Assembly (NCBI GenBank): GCA_903880005.1
Contig: CAIRNV010000256.1
Span: 1 to 40,604 of the forward strand
DNA: 40,604 bases
Direction: 5' to 3'
Source of the DNA: an uncultured Verrucomicrobiota bacterium
GTDB taxonomy: Bacteria > Verrucomicrobiota > Verrucomicrobiia > Limisphaerales > UBA9464
Each line of letters opens with the position of its first letter. Within the stretch, counting starts at the first letter, position 1. The notes below the pieces were generated by a model that did no database searches, had not been told where the DNA came from, and worked only from the letters and a program-made list of their open reading frames with translations. Positions 8,144-15,953 of this stretch are shown in pieces. The position numbers were made by a program, and so were the translations under genes.

Positions 8144-9010
8144 ATGAAGGTGACCAGGACGCCCGCGGCGATGCAGCGGTGGGCGAGGCGATGGCGCATG
8201 GAGGGCCGTCGAATTGGGTTCGTTCCGACGATGGGCTACCTGCACGAGGGCCATGTCTCGTTGATGCACGAGGCCCGGCGTCGCGTGGGGCCCGACGGCG
8301 TCGTGGTGGTGAGCATCTACGTCAACCCGACGCAGTTCGCGCCCACGGAGGACCTGGGGCGTTATCCCCGGGATTGGGCGGGCGACCAGCGCCGCTGCCG
8401 CGACGCGGGCGTCGAGGTGATCTACGCGCCCACGGACGCGGCCATGTACCCGGGCAAGGCCGACGGGCGGTACAGCACCTACGTGGTGGAGGAGCGCCTG
8501 GGGCAAGGCATGGAAGGGGCCTCGCGTCCCACCCACTTCCGGGGCGTCACCACGGTGGTGGCGAAGTTGTTCAACGCGGTGCTTCCGGACGTGGCGGTGT
8601 TCGGGGCCAAGGATTGGCAACAGGCGGCCGTCGTGCGGCGCATGACGCGGGATCTCGACTTCCCGGTGCGGATCGTCGTGGCCCCCACGCGACGGGAGCC
8701 GGACGGCTTGGCCATGAGTTCCCGCAACGTGTACCTCGCCCCGGAGGAGCGTGCCCAGGCGACGGTCCTGTTTCGTTCCATCCAGCGGGCGCGTCGCCGG
8801 GTTCGCACGGCCCCTGGGCCCGTGACCGCGGGGGCGTTGAAGTCCGAGGTCGCGGCATGGGTGGCAGGCGAGCCCTTGGCGCGGCTGGACTACGTGGAGT
8901 TTTTTGACGCGGACACGTTGGAGACGCGGGATCCCGTGACGCCCGGCACCCACATGGCCCTCGCCGTCCGGTTTGGGGGCACGCGCTTGATCGACAACGG
9001 CCGCCTGTAA
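8144..9010 (+). CDS. panC: Pantothenate synthetase
   Basis: A 288-aa cytoplasmic enzyme that joins D-pantoate and beta-alanine using ATP, the last step of pantothenate (vitamin B5) synthesis. Family motifs are clear: VPTMGYLHEGHVSL with the HxGH-type nucleotide-binding element, IYVNPTQF, the FRGVTTVVAKLFN pantoate region, FGAKDWQQ, and the KMSKS-like loop MSSRNVYL. The length is close to E. coli PanC (283 aa). The track ORF begins at 7934, but the ATG at 8144 has AAGGA eight bases upstream and places the first motif where expected. An ATG at 8135 overlaps that ribosome site. No panB or panD is nearby. Repeat A starts on the stop codon. Confidence 0.96.
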   Translation: MKVTRTPAAMQRWARRWRMEGRRIGFVPTMGYLHEGHVSLMHEARRRVGPDGVVVVSIYVNPTQFAPTEDLGRYPRDWAGDQRRCRDAGVEVIYAPTDAAMYPGKADGRYSTYVVEERLGQGMEGASRPTHFRGVTTVVAKLFNAVLPDVAVFGAKDWQQAAVVRRMTRDLDFPVRIVVAPTRREPDGLAMSSRNVYLAPEERAQATVLFRSIQRARRRVRTAPGPVTAGALKSEVAAWVAGEPLARLDYVEFFDADTLETRDPVTPGTHMALAVRFGGTRLIDNGRL

Positions 9011-9097
9011 TCTGGGCGGGCAGCGGGGATGTGACCGGTCCCGCAGGGCGGGAGCATGGAGGGGCGGCCGGGGACGGCCGCGCTCCCAGGGTTGAGC
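9009..9097 (-). repeat. Dispersed palindromic repeat A, copy 2 (inverted)
   Basis: Reverse-complement copy of 4628-4716, including the gcggccg/cggccgc hairpin core. It begins on the last two bases of the panC stop codon TAA and fills most of the gap before the YlbF-family gene. Together with copy 1 it flanks about 4.3 kb (HAD-Nudix, TonB receptor, panC) as an inverted pair that could in principle support inversion by recombination. Confidence 0.85.
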
Positions 9098-9203
9098 CCA
9101 CACGACGTCTTTGGGACCACCCACAACCTCGGGATGCACCGGCATCGGAGGCCATGCGGAATTGGCGGTTGAACCATTCAACGCCGCGTGCGTCTCATGC
9201 TGC

Positions 9204-9611
9204 ATGGAAGCAACGGCTGAAGAAAACATGCTGGGGGCACGCACGCGTGAGCTTTGCGAGGCGTTGGCCGTCTCGCCCGAGTTCCAGTCCATTCGCCTTC
9301 GCATCGAGCGGTTCTCCGGCGACGTCGAGGCCCGCATGCAATTCGAGATCGTGAGCCGTCGCGGCTCGCAATTGCAGCAGAGGCAGGAGGCCGGCGAGAT
9401 GATCGGCGAGATGGAGGTGGCCGAGTTCGAGCGTCAACGCGAGGCGCTCGTGTCGAACGACGTCGCCCGCGAGTTCCTCGAGGCCCGCGAGGACATGATT
9501 CGGCTCCAGGAGGAAATCGCGAGTTGGGTGGGCAAGACCTTCGAGCTGGGCCGCGCGCCCACGGCCTCCGACATGGAAGGTTCGTGCGGGCCCGGTTGCG
9601 GCTGCGCCTGA
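9204..9611 (+). CDS. YlbF/YmcA-family protein with Cys-rich tail
   Basis: A soluble, largely helical protein of about 135 aa that fits the YlbF/YmcA (Com_YlbF, DUF964) family. The pattern is an N-terminal helix (ARTRELCEALAVSPEFQSIR), a long charged coiled-coil segment, and a second helical stretch (REFLEAREDMIRLQEEIA). It ends in SCGPGCGCA, giving three closely spaced C-terminal cysteines. In Bacillus, YlbF, YmcA and YaaT form an iron-sulfur-containing complex that modulates RNase Y and phosphorelay output. Whether that applies here is unknown, but the tail is a plausible metal or cluster ligand. The track ORF begins at 9111 near repeat A. The ATG at 9204 or 9228 is a more likely start. Confidence 0.75.
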   Translation: MEATAEENMLGARTRELCEALAVSPEFQSIRLRIERFSGDVEARMQFEIVSRRGSQLQQRQEAGEMIGEMEVAEFERQREALVSNDVAREFLEAREDMIRLQEEIASWVGKTFELGRAPTASDMEGSCGPGCGCA

Positions 9612-9676
9612 TTCACACCCCGACTTGCGGAGGCGTCGGCTGCGCGATCGGGTTTCTTCCAACGGCCGCGGCCCGC

Positions 9677-10849
9677 TCACGTGGCCTGCCTTGTTGCCTT
9701 GGCCCGGATCACCCACGCGGCCACGAGTCCGCCCAACAGGAACAACCCCACGGCCCATGCGGGTGAAGAGGGGCTTCCGGTGGACCATACGGCGACCGTG
9801 CTGACGGCCGGGCCGCCAAAGATCCCGCACCCGATGAACGCCTCGTGGATGCCGCCGTGGGCCCCGTGCTCCTCGGTGCCATCCATGGCGTAGAACAAGG
9901 ACGAGTAGTAAAGCAGCGCGCTCGCCCAGCCGAGGGCGACCTGCGCGACAAGGAGGACGGCGACGTTGGGGGCGAGGACGACGCCGACGAAGCCCGCCAT
10001 GAGCAGCACGAAGGCGGAGACGTACCAGCCGAAGTGGTAGTGCCAGCCCTGCCAGTGCCACAGCACCGCAAACCCGAGCGCCCGCACGACAAACCACGCC
10101 GACATCAGCCATCCGACGCTCTCGATGTCCATGCCCATGCGGATCGACAAGGCGGGGACGATGGCGAGGACGGTGTTGATGGCCATGTAGTTGAACGGGT
10201 TGCCGAGCCAGGCCAACCGCATGAAGAACGCCGGCCCGTGGGGGGTGGCGGGGTCCCCGGGTCGGGCGGGCGCGGGGGGCGGCGCCTGGGCCAGCCAGGC
10301 GTCATGACGCGGCTTCAACCACGCCAGCAGCACCAGTTGCCCCACGTGGATCGCCACGGGCAACCCGTACAGGCTGGACGCCCCGAGCCACCGGTAGATC
10401 GAGCCGCCCAGGAACACCCCGGCCGCCGCCGTGGACGCCCACACCACGTTGTAGAGCCCCACCTTGCCGGGCAGGCGGTCCCGCGGCTCGCGTTCGCTCA
10501 CCAAGGCCTCGAGCATGGGCCACACCAGGCACATGGATGCCGTCCAGACCGCCATCCCCGCCACCTGCGCCCATGTCGCCGGGATGATCCACGCCAACCC
10601 AATGCCCAGCCCCTGGCCGAGGATCCCCAGGCCCAGGCAAGTGAAGTAGCCAACCCGCTGGCCGAACACGCCGCCGAAGTAGGACATCGGGATGTAGAGG
10701 AACCCGTGCAGCACGCACACCCACAGCACCGTCAGGTCCTCCATCCCGAGGTCCCGCTTCAGGCGTTGCAGCAGGTAGTTGAAGAAGTACGAGGTCGCGA
10801 AGCTGTTGAGGCCTTCGATCGTGTAATAGCCGGTCTTGCGAGGAATCAC
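9677..10849 (-). CDS. MFS transporter
   Basis: About 390 aa with 11-12 hydrophobic segments, a normal size for a major facilitator superfamily permease. It begins VIPRKTGYYTIEGLNSFATSYFFNYLL (helix 1). A soluble Pro/Ala-rich loop (APPPAPARPGDPATPHGP) separates the N- and C-terminal halves after helix 6. The track ORF extends upstream to 11101 with low-complexity, non-membrane sequence that overlaps the divergent gene region. The GTG at 10849 (or the TTG at 10855) is preferred because it directly precedes helix 1. The substrate cannot be told. The next gene on the plus strand is divergent, with about 250 bp between starts. Confidence 0.82.
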   Translation of the reverse strand: MIPRKTGYYTIEGLNSFATSYFFNYLLQRLKRDLGMEDLTVLWVCVLHGFLYIPMSYFGGVFGQRVGYFTCLGLGILGQGLGIGLAWIIPATWAQVAGMAVWTASMCLVWPMLEALVSEREPRDRLPGKVGLYNVVWASTAAAGVFLGGSIYRWLGASSLYGLPVAIHVGQLVLLAWLKPRHDAWLAQAPPPAPARPGDPATPHGPAFFMRLAWLGNPFNYMAINTVLAIVPALSIRMGMDIESVGWLMSAWFVVRALGFAVLWHWQGWHYHFGWYVSAFVLLMAGFVGVVLAPNVAVLLVAQVALGWASALLYYSSLFYAMDGTEEHGAHGGIHEAFIGCGIFGGPAVSTVAVWSTGSPSSPAWAVGLFLLGGLVAAWVIRAKATRQAT

Positions 10850-11103
10850 GTTCAAGCGGGGTCCCCATGGAAACGGGGCGGCGAGAGCGTGTTGCGCCGC
10901 CGCCCCGTTGCAAGCCCCAAGGCTTGGCTGACGTGATCCGACGGGCGCCCCGCCCCGCCCTCGTCGTCCGTGGGATTCGGCAACGCCCACGACTCCATCC
11001 CCGCCGACTCGGCCGGGAGAATGGCTGGCATCCGTCGGTGACCGTGGCCCTGGGCCCAAGGACGGGCTTGCCATCCATGCACTTTGCGTGGCAAAGAACA
11101 TCC

Positions 11104-11730
11104 ATGAACGAGCGAGACGCCCGTGCGGACCTCGAGGCCATCCGCGTCCTCATGGAGCGGTCCGCCCTCTATCGTCGCACCTTGGCGCCCACGTGCCTCG
11201 GGCTGGGTGCTCTCGGGCTCGCCGCCGGTGCGGCGCATCGGTTCCTTCCCCTGGAGACCGCGACGGCGTTCGCCTTGTGCTGGCTGGCCACCGCCGTTCT
11301 CGGCGTTGGGATCGCCTTCTGGACCTCGCGTCGGCAGGCCGTGCGGGAAAGGGAGGCCTTCTGGTCGCCGCCTGCACGTCGCGTGGCCGAGTCAATCGCC
11401 CCGCCCTTGGCGGCCGGCTTCCTGCTGAGCGTGCCGTTCCTCCTCGGGGAGGACTGGGCGCGTCGGGTCGTGTGGCTGTTGCCGGCGTTGTGGATGGTCC
11501 TGTACGGATGCGCGTTGCACGCCGCCGGTTTCTTCATGCACCGGGGCATTCGACTGCTGGGATGGCTCTACATCGCCGGCGGAAGCGGATTGCTGCTGTG
11601 GTGGACATGCCCGCTCAACCAGTTCCCGCCCGTCGCCCACGCCCACCTCGCCATGGCCATCGGGTTTGGCCTCGTCCACCTCGCCTACGGGGCGTACCTG
11701 GTGGCCACGGAACGTTCCCGGCGCGCGTGA
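11104..11730 (+). CDS. Polytopic membrane protein paired with a winged-helix regulator
   Basis: A 208-aa protein with a short charged N-terminus (MNERDARADLEAIRVLMERS) and about five or six membrane segments. No enzymatic motif was recognised. The gene overlaps the following winged-helix regulator by four bases (GTGA), so the two are probably translationally coupled and functionally linked. Membrane protein plus small wHTH pairs of this kind occur in PVC bacteria and Acidobacteria, usually without a known function. The track ORF begins at 10867. The ATG at 11104 fits the start of the helical N-terminus, and upstream residues lack coding character. Confidence 0.75.
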   Translation: MNERDARADLEAIRVLMERSALYRRTLAPTCLGLGALGLAAGAAHRFLPLETATAFALCWLATAVLGVGIAFWTSRRQAVREREAFWSPPARRVAESIAPPLAAGFLLSVPFLLGEDWARRVVWLLPALWMVLYGCALHAAGFFMHRGIRLLGWLYIAGGSGLLLWWTCPLNQFPPVAHAHLAMAIGFGLVHLAYGAYLVATERSRRA

Positions 11731-12035
11731 ACCCCTCCGACATCCTCCAGCTGGACCGGGTTGTGCATGAGCGGGTGCGCCTTGCCATCATGAGCATGCT
11801 GGCGGCGAGCCCCGACCTCTCCTTCACGGAGGTGCGCGATGCGTTGGACCTGACCGACGGCAACTTGATGAGCCATGTGCGCACGCTCCAGGAGGCGGGC
11901 TACCTGGCCGTGACGAAGGCCTATCAGGAGGCGCGGCCGCTCACGACGCTGGCGCTGACCAAGGCCGGCCGGGAGGCCTTCGCCGCCCACATCGCGCGCC
12001 TCGCCGCGATCGTTCAACACGCCCGGCCCGCGTAG
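11727..12035 (+). CDS. Small winged-helix transcriptional regulator
   Basis: A 102-aa DNA-binding protein made almost entirely of one winged helix-turn-helix. The order is a leader helix (LDRVVHERVRLAIMSMLAA), the HTH (SFTEVRDALDLTDGNLMSHVRTLQEAGYL) and a beta wing (VTKAYQEARPLTTLALTKAGREAF). This matches the MarR/PadR-like single-domain family often labelled 'winged helix DNA-binding domain' (HTH_34). It has no sensor domain. It starts with GTG overlapping the TGA of the upstream membrane-protein gene and probably regulates that small operon. It appears only inside a longer track ORF (11088-12035), whose upstream part is a shadow. Confidence 0.85.
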   Translation: MNPSDILQLDRVVHERVRLAIMSMLAASPDLSFTEVRDALDLTDGNLMSHVRTLQEAGYLAVTKAYQEARPLTTLALTKAGREAFAAHIARLAAIVQHARPA

Positions 12036-12084
12036 CGCCCTTCATGAATCCTTTCGCCCCACGGTCCCAAACCTTCACTTTGTA

Positions 12085-12990
12085 ATGCAAACCACCATGA
12101 CCATTCGACGCGCTTCCCACCTTGGCTGGTGCTTCGGCGTCCGCGACGCCGTCGGCGACGCCCGTGCCGCCGCCTCCCAGGGGCCCATCACCATCCTGGG
12201 CGACCTGGTCCACAACCCCGCCGTGGTGGAGTCGCTTCGGAAGGAGGGCGTGCTGACCCGGCACGACCCGGCGGACATCGCCACGCGGAGGGTGTTGATC
12301 ACGGCCCACGGGGCATCGCGCGCGCGGCTGCGGCAATTGCAGGACATGGGTTTGGAGGTGCAGGAGACGACCTGCCCGTTGGTCCACAAGGCCCATGCCG
12401 CGCTGGACGCGTTGGTGCGCCAGGGATTCCACCCGGTCATCGTGGGCCAGCGAACCCACGTCGAGGTGCGTGGCATGTCCGAGGATCATCCCGGCTGCGA
12501 CATCGTGTTGACGGCGGAGGACGTGGACGGGGTGGAGCAGCGGCCGCGATTTGGGGTGGTGAGCCAGACGACGCAACCATTGGGGTTGGTGCTGGGCTTG
12601 GTGGATCGGTTGAGGGCGCGGTTCCCGGGGTCGGAGGTGGTGTTTCGCGACACGGTGTGTCAGCCGACGAAGGACCGGCAGGCGGCGGCGGAGCAGATGG
12701 CGCGGGACAGCACGGTGGTGGTGGTGGTGGGCGGGCGACACAGCCACAACACGCGGCGTTTGGTGGAGACGTGCCGGGCGTGGTGCGCCCGAGTGCACCA
12801 CGTGGAGCATGCGTTGGAGTTGGAGGCAGGGTGGTTTCGGGTGGGGGACCGCGTGGGGTTGACGGCGGGGACATCGACGCCGGACGAGGAGATTGAGGGG
12901 GTAGAGGGGAGGCTACGGGCGATGGCGATGGGGATGGAGGTGGGGGATGTGCAAGGGGTGGGGGTGACGGGGTTGGGTGATCGGGGTTGA
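12085..12990 (+). CDS. ispH: 4-hydroxy-3-methylbut-2-enyl diphosphate reductase
   Basis: A 301-aa LytB/IspH enzyme, the last step of the MEP pathway to IPP and DMAPP. The three cluster cysteines are present in context: GWCFGV (Cys16), TTCPLV (Cys97) and DTVCQPTKDRQ (Cys192). So are the substrate histidines (His43, His75, His125), the catalytic Glu127 in HVEVRG, and the phosphate-binding HSHN and TAGTSTPDE loops. The spacing matches E. coli IspH closely. The SxN element is kept although flanking residues differ. The ATG at 12085 is used; an ATG at 12097 is possible. The last 500 bp are strikingly G-rich on the coding strand, with quadruplex-prone runs around the stop codon. Confidence 0.93.
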   Translation: MQTTMTIRRASHLGWCFGVRDAVGDARAAASQGPITILGDLVHNPAVVESLRKEGVLTRHDPADIATRRVLITAHGASRARLRQLQDMGLEVQETTCPLVHKAHAALDALVRQGFHPVIVGQRTHVEVRGMSEDHPGCDIVLTAEDVDGVEQRPRFGVVSQTTQPLGLVLGLVDRLRARFPGSEVVFRDTVCQPTKDRQAAAEQMARDSTVVVVVGGRHSHNTRRLVETCRAWCARVHHVEHALELEAGWFRVGDRVGLTAGTSTPDEEIEGVEGRLRAMAMGMEVGDVQGVGVTGLGDRG

Positions 12991-13006
12991 GGGAGGGCCG
13001 GGTGGG
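12955..13006 (+). other. G-quadruplex-prone sequence around the ispH stop codon
   Basis: Two motifs of four G-runs with short loops lie on the coding strand: 12955-12977 (gggg-t-ggggg-tgac-gggg-tt-ggg) and 12983-13006 (gggg-ttga-ggg-a-ggg-cc-ggg-t-ggg). The TGA at 12988-12990 is inside the second. They could form in DNA or in the ispH mRNA. They may only reflect the strong local G skew. Confidence 0.5.
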
Positions 13007-13073
13007 TGGTGATTGCGAGGACTGGCCACAAAGGGGTTGGTGTTTTTTGGGACCGCGATTAGTACGTCTGCGT

Positions 13074-14330
13074 ATGAACGAGACCTTCGACGCCATCGTC
13101 GTCGGCGCAGGCCCCGCAGGATGCGCCACCGCCACGGCCCTCGCCCTCCACCATCGACGCGTCCTCGTCCTCGAACGCGAGAAGTTCCCCCGCTATCACA
13201 TCGGCGAATCCCTCATCCCCTTCACCTTCCATGCCCTCGACCGCATCGGGATGATCCCGCGCCTTCGCTCCTCCGCCTTCCCCAAGAAGTACTCCGTCCA
13301 GTTCGTCTCGCCCTCCGGCAGGGCGTCCCAGCCCTTCTACTTCTTCAACCGCTACGACCGGGACACCGTGGCCCAGACGTGGCAGGTGCTGAGGTCGGAG
13401 TTCGACCAGATGCTCTTGGACAACGCCCGGGAAAAAGGGGTGGAGGTCCGGGAGGAGACCGAGGTCGTCGAGTTGTTGAAGGATGGCCACCGGCACGTGG
13501 GCGTGCGGGTGCGGACCCGTGACGGCCGCGAGTACACCGTCCATGCGCCCGTGACGGTGGACGCCACGGGTCGCGAGGCCATGGCCGCGAGCCGCAACGC
13601 GTGGCGGCGAGGGGACCCCAAGCTGAACAAGGTCGCCGTCTGGACCTATTACGAGGGCGCGCTGCGGGACCCCGGGATAGACGAGGGTGGCACCACCGTG
13701 GCGTTCATCCCGGACAAGGGCTGGTTCTGGTACATCCCCCAGCACAACGACCGCGTCAGCGTGGGCGTCGTCGCCGAGGGCAAGTACCTCACGCGCGGCG
13801 GCATCAAGGATCCCAAGGAGATCTTCCATCGGGAGGTGAAGGAAAACCGCTGGATCGAGGACCACATCCAGCCCGGCCGGCCGTGCGGGGAGTATTGGCT
13901 GACGGCCGAGTACACCTTTCGCAGCGAGTATTGCGCGGCGGACGGGTTGGTGTTGGTGGGCGATGCCTACGGGTTCCTCGACCCGGTGTTCTCCAGCGGG
14001 ATGATGTTGGCCTTGAAGAGCGGCGTGCTGGCCGCCGACGCCATTCACGAGGCCCTCGGCCAGGGGCACGTCTCGGCGACGAGTTTCTCGGGCTACGCCA
14101 AGGCCATGCACGACAGCATCGAGAACATGCGCAAGCTGGTGTACGCCTTCTATGACGCCAACGTGAGCTTCAAGTCCGTCACGGACCGCCATCCGGGCGT
14201 GGCCGACGACCTGACGGACTGCCTCTCGGGCGACGTGAACAAGGATTTCGAGCGCATGTTCGGGGCGTTCTCGGAGTTCACGAAGCTGCCCGAGCCCTTG
14301 TCGCTGGGCATGCCGAAGGTGAACGCCTAG
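13074..14330 (+). CDS. Flavin-dependent halogenase-like monooxygenase
   Basis: A 418-aa FAD enzyme. The dinucleotide fold is GAGPAG (11-16), and YHIGESLIP (41-49) is the FAD/active-site segment seen in phenol/pyrrole halogenases and related reductases. FPKK (69-72) lies where the catalytic lysine of flavin halogenases is expected. GWFWYIP (216-222) is a match to the WxWxIP motif. GDAYGFLDPVFSSGM near 297 is the second FAD motif. Family enzymes use reduced flavin and oxygen, and true halogenases also chloride or bromide. No carrier protein, NRPS/PKS or flavin reductase gene is nearby. It could also be a reductase or hydroxylase of the geranylgeranyl-reductase-like group. The ATG at 13074 is favoured over the track start at 12987. 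Confidence 0.82.
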   Translation: MNETFDAIVVGAGPAGCATATALALHHRRVLVLEREKFPRYHIGESLIPFTFHALDRIGMIPRLRSSAFPKKYSVQFVSPSGRASQPFYFFNRYDRDTVAQTWQVLRSEFDQMLLDNAREKGVEVREETEVVELLKDGHRHVGVRVRTRDGREYTVHAPVTVDATGREAMAASRNAWRRGDPKLNKVAVWTYYEGALRDPGIDEGGTTVAFIPDKGWFWYIPQHNDRVSVGVVAEGKYLTRGGIKDPKEIFHREVKENRWIEDHIQPGRPCGEYWLTAEYTFRSEYCAADGLVLVGDAYGFLDPVFSSGMMLALKSGVLAADAIHEALGQGHVSATSFSGYAKAMHDSIENMRKLVYAFYDANVSFKSVTDRHPGVADDLTDCLSGDVNKDFERMFGAFSEFTKLPEPLSLGMPKVNA

Positions 14331-14453
14331 GTCCCCGAGTTCGTGGGCAGGGAAGCGGCGGTGGTACCGATCCACCCCACTCCGCCGCCATCGCGCCGAG
14401 GCACCCGCCCAATCCACGCTTGAGACACGGCGCGGCCGGGCCATCGTCCGACC

Positions 14454-15860
14454 GTGTCCGAGCGTGAAGATTCCCCCGTCGCGGGCTCCCAGCCGTCCCG
14501 CGTTACGTCGCGTCGTCCTCGTCGTCGTCCGGCGGCGAACGGCACGGGTCCCAAGAACTACGTCCTCGACACGAACGTCCTCCTGCATGACCCGAACGCC
14601 CTGCTGAACTTCCAGGACAACCACGTCCTGGTGCCCATCGAGGTCATCGAGGAGATCGACAAGTTCAAGCGGGAGACAAGCGAGCGCGGCCAGAACGCCC
14701 GCACCGTGTCCCGTCGGCTGGACGGCCTGCGGCGCCAAGGCTCGTTGGCGGAGGGCGTCGTGCTTCCCAATGGCGGGTTGCTTCGGATCATCTTCGAGGC
14801 GCCGTCGGCGCGCTCGCGGCCCTCGCTTCCCAACGGCACGGGCACGGTGGACAACCGCATCCTGGCGTTGGCCCTGGCGGTGAGCGACGCCGAGCGCGGG
14901 CGTCCGACGATCCTGGTGACGAAGGACATCAACCTTCGCCTGAAGGCGGACGTGTATGGGTTGGACGCCGAGGACTACGAGACGGACCAGGTCAACCTGA
15001 AGGACCTCTACACCGGCTATTTCGAGGCCACCGTGCCGGCCGGGCGCCTCGCCAACTTCCGCATCCACGGCGAGGTCCCGATTCCCGAGGGGCCCAGGCG
15101 CCATGCCAACCAGTACTGCTCCCTCGTCGAGGAGGGGGCCACCAAGCGCTCGATCCTTGGCCGGGTCGATCCCACGGGGGCGCGCATCATCCCCTTGCAG
15201 GACGTGCAGAACGTCTGGGGCATCCGCCCGAAGAATCGCGAGCAACACTTCGCGTTGGATGCGCTCCTCGACGACGGGATCAAGCTCGTCACCCTCATGG
15301 GAAAGGCGGGGACGGGGAAGACGTTGCTGGCCTTGGCTGCGGGGGTGAAGAAGACGGTGGCCGACCGGGAGTTTCGTCGCCTGGTCGTCGCGCGTCCGAC
15401 GGTCTCGATGGGCAAGGAGCTGGGGTTCCTGCCGGGTTCCCTCGAGGAGAAGCTCGCGCCGTGGATGCAACCCATCCATGACGCCTTGGAGCTGCTCGGG
15501 GACCTCAACATGGGCCGGGAGAACGGGCGGACCTCCGATCTTCTGCGCTCCGGCACGATCATGGTGGAAGCGCTGAGCTACATCCGGGGCCGTTCGATCG
15601 CCCACCAGTTCATGATCATCGACGAGGCGCAAAACCTGACCCCGCTCGAGGCCAAGACGATCATCACCCGCGTGGGGCAGGGCACGAAGATCGTGCTCAC
15701 GGGCGACCCGTACCAGATCGACAACCCGTACGTGGACGCCGCCTCCAACGGCTTCACCTACATCGTCAATCGTTTCAAGGGCCAGCGTCTGTCCGCCCAC
15801 GTGGAGCTGGCCCAGGGCGAGCGCTCCGACCTCGCCGAGGTTGCGGCCAACATTCTTTAG
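14454..15860 (+). CDS. PIN-PhoH fusion (PhoH2/YlaK-type RNase-ATPase)
   Basis: A 468-aa protein starting with GTG. After a basic, disordered N-terminus (RRPRRRP) comes a PIN domain at about residues 36-180, with acidic nuclease residues in YVLDTNVLL (Asp39), EEIDKF, TVDNRIL and TKDINL. A spacer leads to a PhoH-type P-loop ATPase with Walker A GKAGTGKT (283-290), PTVSMGKELGFLPG, and Walker B FMIIDEAQN near 386-394. Characterised mycobacterial PhoH2 proteins of this order are RNA helicase/ribonucleases. The full length and motifs suggest an active enzyme. Stop codon 15858-15860 is directly followed by a repeat-C end remnant (cggggacgattca). Confidence 0.93.
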   Translation: MSEREDSPVAGSQPSRVTSRRPRRRPAANGTGPKNYVLDTNVLLHDPNALLNFQDNHVLVPIEVIEEIDKFKRETSERGQNARTVSRRLDGLRRQGSLAEGVVLPNGGLLRIIFEAPSARSRPSLPNGTGTVDNRILALALAVSDAERGRPTILVTKDINLRLKADVYGLDAEDYETDQVNLKDLYTGYFEATVPAGRLANFRIHGEVPIPEGPRRHANQYCSLVEEGATKRSILGRVDPTGARIIPLQDVQNVWGIRPKNREQHFALDALLDDGIKLVTLMGKAGTGKTLLALAAGVKKTVADREFRRLVVARPTVSMGKELGFLPGSLEEKLAPWMQPIHDALELLGDLNMGRENGRTSDLLRSGTIMVEALSYIRGRSIAHQFMIIDEAQNLTPLEAKTIITRVGQGTKIVLTGDPYQIDNPYVDAASNGFTYIVNRFKGQRLSAHVELAQGERSDLAEVAANIL

Positions 15861-15873
15861 CGGGGACGATTCA
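15861..15873 (+). repeat. Remnant of repeat C terminal sequence
   Basis: cggggacgattca lies immediately after the PhoH stop codon. It matches 12 of 13 bases of the repeat C end (ccgggacgattca). No partner inverted repeat was found nearby, so this is either a degenerate copy or a chance match. Confidence 0.35.
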
Positions 15874-15953
15874 AGAGGGAGGCGCGTGGCGGCGCGGCGC
15901 GCCGGGGAAGCCGATGCTCGCCTTGGGCGAAACTGCGGCGTTAGCCTCGCCTC

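Noticed and set aside
8024-9337. N-terminal extension of the TonB receptor to 1122 aa
   Set aside because: The extension is antisense to panC and has no signal or domain. The receptor's signal peptide begins at about 8023.
12735-12760. Altered IspH phosphate loop (HSHNT instead of SSNSN) as a sign of a non-functional enzyme
   Set aside because: The key Ser and Asn of the SxN element, the three cysteines, three histidines and catalytic Glu are all kept.
11731-15860. A secondary-metabolite cluster built around the halogenase-like gene
   Set aside because: Neighbours are a small regulator, ispH and PhoH; no carrier, synthase, reductase or export genes are present.
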